From the NCBI GenBank assembly GCA_964019425.1, contig OZ025825.1, positions 720,001-784,000 on the forward strand: 64,000 bases of DNA, in the 5' to 3' direction. Both the position numbers and the translations under genes were made by a program. This document shows positions 57,901 through 64,000 of this stretch, piece after piece. Origin of the DNA: Flectonema sp. DT1601. Its lineage: Eukaryota > Euglenozoa > Diplonemea > Diplonemida > Diplonemidae. The notes under the pieces are model-generated. The model saw only the letters and a program-made list of their open reading frames with translations. It did not search any database and was not told where the DNA came from. How positions within the stretch are numbered: position 1 is the first letter of the stretch; each line of letters starts with the position of its first letter.

Positions 57901-60078
57901 AGTTATTCAAAGGAATTGTTGGAAATAAAACCTTACCACGGATTATCTACCACGGAATGCGTCAATCTCATAACCGACTCTTTTAATGAAGTAAAAAAGG
58001 AACTTCAATCGCAATCACCCGATCAAAACAGTTGGTTGTCATCATCGTACAATAATTTGAGTATTGGTGATCCGGTTGTTCAACATGTGGCAAAACGTCT
58101 ACAGCAACTCATCAGTTTCTGTGGTCCACGTTGGGTTGAAGTTTCTGACCTAACTAATGCCGTATCCACAGCAATTGATATGTTGAAGAAATCAAAAGAA
58201 AGTGAAATTGCTTTCACAATATGTGAAGGATTCTTTAATACGATTTCATCTTTGTACGACGTCTGGTACGACGTTCATTTGATGGAGGAACTCACCGAAG
58301 TGTTGTTTGCAGCTGCTCAGCTCAAACCACAAGAAAGATGCGTCCCTAAAAAGCTTCATAACTGGACCAGACTCCGCAACAATAAAGATTTGGTTGACTT
58401 CGGATCATTGTCAATTAATGAAAAGAATTTTATAATTTCAAACACGAAAGCTATTCGTTCAGCAAACAGAAACACTGAAAACTACAAACAAGAATCGATG
58501 AGAAGAACTGTTGCTGCAGCCAGAGACCTGCTTCAGATGTCACCAAGTGCTATCTACATCAAGAGTGTTCAGCAAACATTATTATCTAAAAGAGATGATC
58601 TTATAAATGACTACATTGGTAAGGATACTGTCTTATTCAACGGTCCATTCTGTCCTCTTACGAAGGTTGAAGAAGGGAAGAAATTCACATTTATGATGAC
58701 AACACAACAACTCGCAACGTTAAACGGCGAATGTAGTCATTTGTACAGTTCTATGTCTTTGAAGATGGGGATGTCGCGTTCTGCTTCAACAGCTGTGAGA
58801 AGTAACGCCATCACAGAATTCGTAGCAAGTCCAACGACAAGTTATAAAGATGTGATTGAGTTATTGGAGGAGCTATCAAACGACTCTTCAGAAGACAGTT
58901 TGAACAATATTATGGAATCTATTATCCTGACGGTATTCCAAACTGACTCAGTTTGGAAAGTTCTCGCATACCTCCTGAGTCCTGAAGTTATTAAGAAAAC
59001 ACCTCAAAGGACCACTGCGTCAATCATTGTTAACTTTTCTAAATGGGTTCACACTGATAAGGTTGTTAAAGTTTTAACAGTTTTGTTAGTACCAAGTAGA
59101 CGATCAGCCATAACACTGTTCTTGCATAAAACAATTCTTCGATTGTTGGCTGACGCTGGAACAGTTGAAGCGGGGGAGTTACTTCGGTCAGAGTGGACTA
59201 ACAGAAACACATTCGACCCTCCAATGCACTCCGACATCGTTCGTGAGATTGTAAAGATTTGTGTTGCGAATGTTGAAGAAAACAAAAGAATATCACAACA
59301 AGCCTGGGAGATCTTATCAGACGTTTCAAGCGATGATCTCAATGAAGACACTTCAATGTTGCTGCTGACTCATAGGTGGTCTCCGAAAATCAAATTTGTA
59401 ACACCTGTCTCATTTGACTTCAGTGTTGGACACTTTTCTAACCCAACACCAGCAATGTCTGAGTCTGAAAGAGCGTTTGTAACGCTAGGAAGGTCTCTTG
59501 GTACAGAACCCCACACAGTCTTTTCTGACAGTAAACTCTGTGAGAAATCTCTTTCAACGATGCAGAAGCTCATCAGCAACAAGTGTACATCTCCAGCCCT
59601 AAGAATATTTGCAATGTTTCAGGCTGCACAGTTCTCATCAATGAGAATAGGTGAATTAGATATTAAGACATTGGATTCTCTCAGGCAAACTATTTTAGAT
59701 CCGGTTTCAAGTTTTGAAGAGGGTGAGAAATACACGAAAACAGCGTTCAGCAGACTGTACAGCAACTACGCGAGTCAAGTTGTTCACAAGGAATTGCACA
59801 GCGATGAGTACAAGCTTCAGGAGAGTAGTATAGCGCAGGCTGCGGTGGGTTCCTCTAATCCGGCAGCGGAACATGTCAGAGGGACGTATGAGACGATGTT
59901 GAGTACATTACTTGACACTCCGCCTTCGAATATCGTAAAGTACAATCACTTCTCATCATCGATGAATGAAATTAGAATTGGATTGGGATGTCTGTACCAA
60001 CACGTCATCGCTGATCCACTAAAAATTAAATTATCCACTTTATCGACATGCAAGTCTTTCCTTTCTAATGTTGTCTGA
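54946..60078 (+). CDS. Large helical-repeat (HEAT/ARM-like) protein
   Basis: 1,710 aa in one uninterrupted exon. It is almost entirely alpha-helical by composition, with no signal peptide or TM. The C-terminal third shows repeated helix pairs about 35-40 residues apart (for example VVKVLTVLL ... AITLFLHKTILRLLADAG ... DIVREIVKIC ... AWEILSDV, about residues 1360-1470), the look of HEAT repeats; the N-terminal part has similar pairs. No catalytic motif is seen. Proteins of this size and kind act as scaffolds, transport adaptors or kinase/phosphatase regulators, but I recognise no named family. ATG 54946 is chosen because a likely acceptor (TACAG) lies 31 bases upstream; the frame extends upstream only through CAAACAAACAAAA-type leader sequence. 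Confidence 0.7.
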   Translation: MSSELVNHFVGFQGDDAKREFVSRVAKQIESGECPPLSDIIKTIDSLPFAGRVSFLLDVVIKANQELRDSIIKQLFDCCFITEDSDASDDEFVVVGCGGTTSLNTRRYYMMRILVIAIPQCGQLSIDLFEKYEKSSSTTFRNQFLVVMVRCKQFPDDHLKKLYLEAIKTGKDAIRSECKSQSFRKDFLAMMVNEGHMHKSALFHSHSKIVREELFGTAGDEFMNMNLMNVKDHCDVYFEYLIHNFKQQPNPLERGKFLRYFESKLGARLSAEQQQKLLSICCEYRPLELIPGQHQSVCEYLQKAAENGEDLSAYEAIQIAIPSDIGFLSKSLPQYVFPHLVITDDGCRVDAAHSRVAWSILELFFKKRLAKDSDFNNALSIMKQCFENVSKSVFENFVFKLDVNDNRPEAKLFKFLITKIDLVRGRNQYRCITKSWIELHMKYGIENCDDSEKVSEWCESYLEIIEPPMSTMAANIPKRLTTHSKTDALTGITVAVGWYRILLEHAWEGVRFESFENQVKIFKRLTSTSDKFITHEGITAVDLLRDVIFKMLVNDILPQLKDYLQFSRHNSNNYISQSRLSIASMLTNLVSTTALQRPEIRDEHYKLLLHWSTNCVIEKEFYAYTGKCGKKLFAHYNVSLHKSTETLCETELLRHMRCVKKEDFDVKVWELYRKITFEGDYVHQYKKTTRLAAIQIDASLTSIRDKYLAACAILPQEILKTELPTIKIICKMLIREKQFSAAARAAKLFNILEEVTSTMDDNNSSFLETYGNIFIKEYKDKVLKMTTDRDMHVRISGHAEYLSQSLPRIMDFAEALSYTSNRIKNEAGLTRPNIYNWLGNNCKTIVCSTLCLKLTSEERISSIETISKMFEKLIKDDVSKRDSVGKNKFLDIANLIAKTVLTFDLNEKFKTERLLWLQCSYRITFTVEKAITGEESWMKFNWPGLNNNITAPMTNWITENDIRKGVKTTLTNECGGYQWDNIRAVSYSKELLEIKPYHGLSTTECVNLITDSFNEVKKELQSQSPDQNSWLSSSYNNLSIGDPVVQHVAKRLQQLISFCGPRWVEVSDLTNAVSTAIDMLKKSKESEIAFTICEGFFNTISSLYDVWYDVHLMEELTEVLFAAAQLKPQERCVPKKLHNWTRLRNNKDLVDFGSLSINEKNFIISNTKAIRSANRNTENYKQESMRRTVAAARDLLQMSPSAIYIKSVQQTLLSKRDDLINDYIGKDTVLFNGPFCPLTKVEEGKKFTFMMTTQQLATLNGECSHLYSSMSLKMGMSRSASTAVRSNAITEFVASPTTSYKDVIELLEELSNDSSEDSLNNIMESIILTVFQTDSVWKVLAYLLSPEVIKKTPQRTTASIIVNFSKWVHTDKVVKVLTVLLVPSRRSAITLFLHKTILRLLADAGTVEAGELLRSEWTNRNTFDPPMHSDIVREIVKICVANVEENKRISQQAWEILSDVSSDDLNEDTSMLLLTHRWSPKIKFVTPVSFDFSVGHFSNPTPAMSESERAFVTLGRSLGTEPHTVFSDSKLCEKSLSTMQKLISNKCTSPALRIFAMFQAAQFSSMRIGELDIKTLDSLRQTILDPVSSFEEGEKYTKTAFSRLYSNYASQVVHKELHSDEYKLQESSIAQAAVGSSNPAAEHVRGTYETMLSTLLDTPPSNIVKYNHFSSSMNEIRIGLGCLYQHVIADPLKIKLSTLSTCKSFLSNVV

Positions 60079-62010
60079 TCTTTGGAGTTTTTCTTTTCGA
60101 AACCGACTTTTTTTTTTTTTTTTTTTTTAAAAGTACCACGAACGTATAAATAAAATTACATACCTCCCAAGCAAATTTCTTCACATTATTTTTTTTTTTT
60201 TTTCATTTCTTGATCTTGTTTTTCCTACCTCTCCTATTATGTCACGCGGTGTGCAGCAACCGCTGTGTTGCGCTACGCTTTCTAACGTTGTTTTCTTTTA
60301 ATTGTTTTGTTTGCATTTTTCATAAATCTGGAACGAACAGTTGAGCCTTGGATGTATCTTAGCTCTGATATGACGAATTAAAATAATAAATATTTGTGAT
60401 GCAGTTTATGACTCTTCGGGGGAGGGGGGGAAGAGACACCTAACGGGTTTTAATGTCAAACCTGCAAAGGAGATTCCCTGGTGTTCTTTCTAAAGTTTGA
60501 CAACAGATGATTGCACTGATTTTAAAGAGACATGACTGAAAAAAAATATTTAAAAAAAGAAAAAAAAAGATTCCTCTCACATCGATCGTAATCGTCAATA
60601 GTAATAAGAAGGTAAAGAGGTGTATGGATTACTCTCAAAAAATACCTAAATAGTTACTTTCAAAGTAAATAGCAAACAGTCAATCCCGCGATCTCACATC
60701 GATTGTAATCGGATCAGATTCTTTTTCTTTTTTCTCACATTTTTTTTTTTTTTTTTTTTTATTCAGATTTGTTTTTGTGATATATATTTTAGTTAGTTAG
60801 TAAATGTCAATTATTGTGTAGAGTGGGTTTGATTTTCTGATATATATAAGACCCCTCCACATATTGATTGTTTATTTCTGATTTAAATATATATTTCAAA
60901 ACTTTTATTCCATCTTTTTTTTTGTTATAATTTTTTGTGTGATGTCTGTGATTTTTTTTTTTTTATAGAACAGCAGAACAATGTGTATTTTTTATGACTT
61001 TTCTTTTATTTTACATAAAATGGGGCAAGTAGCCTAATAGCAAACTCTATCGTCCTTTCTATCTCTTTTTGTCTATTTTTATTCATTCAGTAGGATCGTT
61101 TTTTTTTTCCTGAAATAACAAAAAAAATAGCAAAAACTCTCGGAGGTAGTATGTCAGTGGTGGTATGATGAGTGTTTATTTATTTAAAAAAAAAAAAAAA
61201 AGAAGAAAAAAAATGTTTCGATCTGTGAGAACCGTTACCAACATCTGAAAATAGAGGTAGAGAATTTTGGTTTTTATTTTTGTGTGATGTCTGTAAATTC
61301 AGAGTCTTTGCGTTCTCTGTTTTTTTCAAGTCATCTCTCTTTCTATAAGGCCTGAAATGAAACTACGTTCGGTGTTTTTTATGGAAAAGCAGAACAATGT
61401 GGTTTTATAACTCTCTTTTTTTTATTTCTTTTTTTTTTTATAATATAGGGGACTAACCTATAACAAACTTGTCACCTTTCTCTCTTTTTGTTTATTTTAT
61501 TCATTTGGTGGGGATCGCCTTTCTCCTGAATAACAATAAAATAGCAAAACAAAAAAAAAACTCTCATCGGGGTAGTATTCTGTGGATATGAATTATAAGG
61601 TGTTGGCGGAACTTTATAATTTAAAAAAAAAAATGAATTGTATCAATCCATAATAAGAATTTAGATTTTTAATTATGTGTGTGATGCATTTTGTCTTTGT
61701 GTTCTCTGTTTTTTCATTTCATGGCCTGAAAACTATTATTTTTATGGAACAGCAGAACAATGTGTTTTTTTTTTTTTTTTTTTTTATTGACTTTTTTATT
61801 TAGCCTTAGTATGGTATACCGATATCTCAAACATTTCTATCTCTCTTTGCCTATTGGATTCATTCGGCGGGGATCGCCTTCAACTGAATCACATTAAAAT
61901 TACAAAAAAAAAAAAAAAAAACTCTTGAGTACTACCTTCTGTGATTGTGAAAAATATAATTTTATATAATTGTGTTTTTAAGTCAGAACTTTTATAATTT
62001 TTAAATAAAA
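60079..62010. other. Intergenic with tandem repeats
   Basis: No intact gene. 60420-60720 holds a G-rich tract and a short direct repeat (TCTCACATCGATCGTAATCG-like, about 60577 and 60702). From about 60905 to the RING gene lies the tandem duplication listed separately. CAG near 61984-61986 is a likely acceptor for the RING gene. Confidence 0.5.
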
Positions 62011-62068
62011 ATGTATCGATCGATGAGGACATTTATTATATCTGAAGTAGAAGTCGAGAATTTAGGTG
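60905..62068 (+). repeat. Tandem copies of the RING gene's 5' region
   Basis: Three imperfect units (about 420 and 375 bp apart) share, in order: TGTGTGATGTCTG, a T run, GAACAGCAGAACAATGTG, a T-rich stretch, TCTCTCTTTxTCTATT, ATTCATTC, GGATCG, AAATAGCAAAA-type A-rich DNA, an A run and then an ATG followed by TxTCGAT. The third unit runs into the live gene at 62011. The first contains ATG (61213) with MFRSVRTVTNI then stop, against MYRSMRTFIIS in the gene, and homology continues about 60 bases into the coding sequence. The first two units are therefore relics of duplications of promoter plus first codons. Confidence 0.7.
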
Positions 62069-62709
62069 GTTGTGGAATTTGTTTTGAAGACTTCAGAAAT
62101 GGAGAACAAGTCTATGACGTTCCCTGTTATCACGTTTATCACATGAACTGTATTGAATCTTGGTGGAAAATAGAAGCCAATTGTCCAACATGTCGAAGTG
62201 AAGAGATAACTGGGGTTGTGGGAGGTGCAAAACTCAGACATAGAAAGATTTCTCAATGGAATTGTGAAAAAACTGGCAAAGCCAGAGGTAAGAAACTAAG
62301 CGACCTCACCAACAGGGAAATAATGAAAAGACTTCGCGATTTAAAAGTTAAGGTACCAGGTGACTGCAGTAGACTCGAAGCGATAGAATTACTTCTGATT
62401 GCTGATCCTCAGATGGGTGTTCGAATAAAAGAAGACATCGATGAGGAAGAAGAAGAAGAAGAGGAAGAACAAAAAGAAGAAGAACAACCACCAAAAGAAT
62501 CTTATTACCGTTCTCCATCTCCTCCTCCTGAGTTGTCTCTTGAAGAGGAACAATTAGGAATGAGTCTTCAACATTTGAAATCACTTTCTACTAAAGATCT
62601 TCTCGCTGTTCTTCGGAGTTTTGACATCCCCACAGTTGGTGTTCTTGAGAAACATGAGCTTCACATAAGACTAAAGCAATATCTACAACAACAACAACAA
62701 CAACAATAA
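62011..62709 (+). CDS. RING-H2 finger protein with SAP-like helices
   Basis: 232 aa. Residues about 20-63 form a C3H2C3 RING: CGIC, then DVPCYHVYHMNC and CPTC, with the W before the last pair (ESWWKIEANCPTC) usual for E2 contact. Residues about 95-130 (LSDLTNREIMKRLRDLKV ... RLEAIELLL) and about 193-225 (LSTKDLLAVLRSFDIPTVG) look like two SAP-type helix-turn-helix units, which bind DNA or RNA in known proteins. Between them is a poly-Glu stretch, and a poly-Gln end closes the protein. Probably an E3 ubiquitin ligase, possibly nuclear. A dual-UBC E2 gene lies in the same array (5220), but nothing shows they work together. The upstream region is tandemly duplicated. Confidence 0.85.
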   Translation: MYRSMRTFIISEVEVENLGGCGICFEDFRNGEQVYDVPCYHVYHMNCIESWWKIEANCPTCRSEEITGVVGGAKLRHRKISQWNCEKTGKARGKKLSDLTNREIMKRLRDLKVKVPGDCSRLEAIELLLIADPQMGVRIKEDIDEEEEEEEEEQKEEEQPPKESYYRSPSPPPELSLEEEQLGMSLQHLKSLSTKDLLAVLRSFDIPTVGVLEKHELHIRLKQYLQQQQQQQ

Positions 62710-63421
62710 CAGCAAGCAATCACACTACTGAATGCATCTATTCAATAATAGCACTCGTTGGGAGTCGCACAAGACACCTTTCGAAGCTGACGATGGAGTG
62801 CAATGGAAAGACCATTTGAATGATCATTTGATCACAAAAGAGTCGAGTACGACATCTTTTAATAGTTGACTCGAGTTATTAGAATCTAATCAATAGTAGT
62901 ACCTCTGGAATGATATCATTGAATAAGACAGAAGAGAATAATAAAAAAATAGCTTCCCTTACCTCAGCTTCGGCTTCGTTTTGTCGTCACTTTCGCAATT
63001 TAGAGTTTTTTTCGTTTTGTTTGGACACATCCACTAACCCTTAGCTAACTATCATAATTTTTTTATTTAATTAGTTCGCTTTGTAAGTTTTCGAACTTTC
63101 AGCAAAAAACAGCACCTGTCACTCAAATAGCAGAAAAGTAATCATCTGAAACTAAAAAAACAATTTGAGATGAAGGTGGTGTAGTTTTGTATCAGAATTC
63201 TACTCGTCATTTTTCTTTTTTTTGAAAGAACTTTTATTCAGTTCCGGCCCATCTTACACTTCAGTAGCACCAGTTGAGGTAGTTTGTCAGTTCCATTCTC
63301 TTTCTTATGCTACCCTAAATAGGTAATACAATACAATACTTATGTTGTGAAGTAAGGTCTGGAACAGTTTAAGAATTTCTCACCTGTTTTGTTACTTTTA
63401 TTTGAAGTGTATTTACAAAAA
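62710..63421. other. Intergenic
   Basis: Nothing recognised apart from a pyrimidine-rich tract ending in GAAG near 63407, a possible acceptor for the next gene. It has fewer homopolymers than other gaps in the window. Confidence 0.4.
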
Positions 63422-64000
63422 ATGATAACGTTCGGTGCGATTTCAGTTTTTGCGTACTTTGCTTCTTTGAGTTTTGCATTTCTTGTTGTGGTCAAGGATT
63501 TGAGTAGACGTGCTGACTGGGGATTGACGAGGAATGTAACGCTGGTTGTGTTTAGTATCGTTGCCTTCGCGTTCACTTGGTATCATATTATAAGTTGGAT
63601 GATTGGTGATATCGCTCGATATGAAAATCTTAATGAGTGGCTTGATAAAAGTGATTTATTCGTCGAAGCATACAAACAAGTTGCGCTGTCAGCTGAGCAT
63701 TGGTTCTGGTCGAGTCAGCTACTTACCTTCGTAGTACCTTGGGTTTTATTTGTATCTTTATGCACTAAGAAAGATAAAATATGGATTCCCTTGTCTTACA
63801 TCTGGCTTGGATTTGCTGGTGCTATAAGTCTTGCCTTACCATTATTCCTGATAAGATCGCAGTCGACTGTTCGATCACTTAAACTTCCACGTGGTGGAAA
63901 CACTCATTTCATAGTGTCGATGTTAGTGTTCATTTCACTTTGTTGCATTGTGGGAATGCCGTTTGTTAAAGATGAAGGAATCTATTTCGGTGTCTTATTA
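63422..64000 (+). CDS. Polytopic membrane protein, 3' partial
   Basis: The frame opens at ATG 63422 and stays open for 193 codons to the window edge. Hydrophobic segments lie near residues 1-20, 40-60, 105-125, 130-150 and 165-185, so at least five TM helices. Between TM2 and TM3 is LFVEAYKQV then WFWSSQLL, resembling a motif I recall from uncharacterised fungal and protist membrane proteins (xxEAWxxV ... WWxSQQLL). The role of that family is unknown to me. The protein continues beyond the window. Confidence 0.7.
   Translation, partial: MITFGAISVFAYFASLSFAFLVVVKDLSRRADWGLTRNVTLVVFSIVAFAFTWYHIISWMIGDIARYENLNEWLDKSDLFVEAYKQVALSAEHWFWSSQLLTFVVPWVLFVSLCTKKDKIWIPLSYIWLGFAGAISLALPLFLIRSQSTVRSLKLPRGGNTHFIVSMLVFISLCCIVGMPFVKDEGIYFGVLL

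Noticed and set aside
1-64000. CRISPR arrays, bacterial operons, rRNA genes, retroelement or virus-like genes
   Set aside because: No regular spacer array, no Shine-Dalgarno-led operon structure, no rRNA-like sequence, and no reverse transcriptase, integrase or capsid-like frame could be seen.

Overview
The window is an AT-rich stretch of a protist nuclear genome. Every gene I can support lies on the + strand: 17 in a row, two of them cut by the window edges. Introns are short (about 63-280 bp, one of about 594 bp), bounded GT(ATG)..(C/T)AG. A pyrimidine-rich tract plus YAG lies a few to about 100 bases upstream of most start codons. One-strand arrays with YAG just before the ATG suggest polycistronic transcription with spliced-leader trans-splicing, as in Euglenozoa (diplonemid-like, given ordinary cis introns) or some Myzozoa. 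That placement is inference; no rRNA, SL RNA or marker gene fixes the taxon. Intergenic DNA and introns are full of A or T runs of 10-30 bases, whereas coding exons almost lack them, which helps mark exons.

Layout. 1-3767: two small proteins with Cys motifs (one a RanBP2-type zinc finger) and an AAAP-type amino-acid transporter. 5220-12719: an E2 enzyme with two UBC domains (UBE2Z-like plus a second complete one), an Ala/Glu/Lys coiled-coil protein with PDZ-like and C2 domains, and a Gln/His-rich protein ending in a CaaX box. 15065-27928: a giant multi-exon cell-surface protein (about 3,870 aa) with signal peptide, repeated Cys/Trp modules and a GPI-type C-terminus. 28712-37598: a Pumilio RNA-binding protein, a small type I membrane glycoprotein and a CNG/HCN-like channel with CNBD and ankyrin-like tail. 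40635-51710: an RNA-associated Ala/Pro then Gly/Asn-rich protein, a long disordered protein with an NGR-type C-terminal domain, a two-part glycosyltransferase (GT8-like plus GT31) and a CMGC-like kinase with DFN instead of DFG. 54946-64000: a 1,710-aa helical-repeat protein, a RING-H2/SAP-like protein, and the start of a polytopic membrane protein.

The intergenic regions hold dispersed and tandem repeats (two families in 37.8-39.9 kb, a tandem duplication of the RING gene's 5' end at 61-62 kb, a MITE-like element at 52.8-53.4 kb), several perfect hairpins (some followed directly by T runs) and one block dense in inverted repeats (31.4-31.85 kb). The genes do not form one pathway. Several concern the cell surface or secretory route (giant GPI protein, type I glycoprotein, glycosyltransferase, transporter, channel), others ubiquitin (dual E2, RING) or RNA (PUF, Gly-rich protein, zinc finger).
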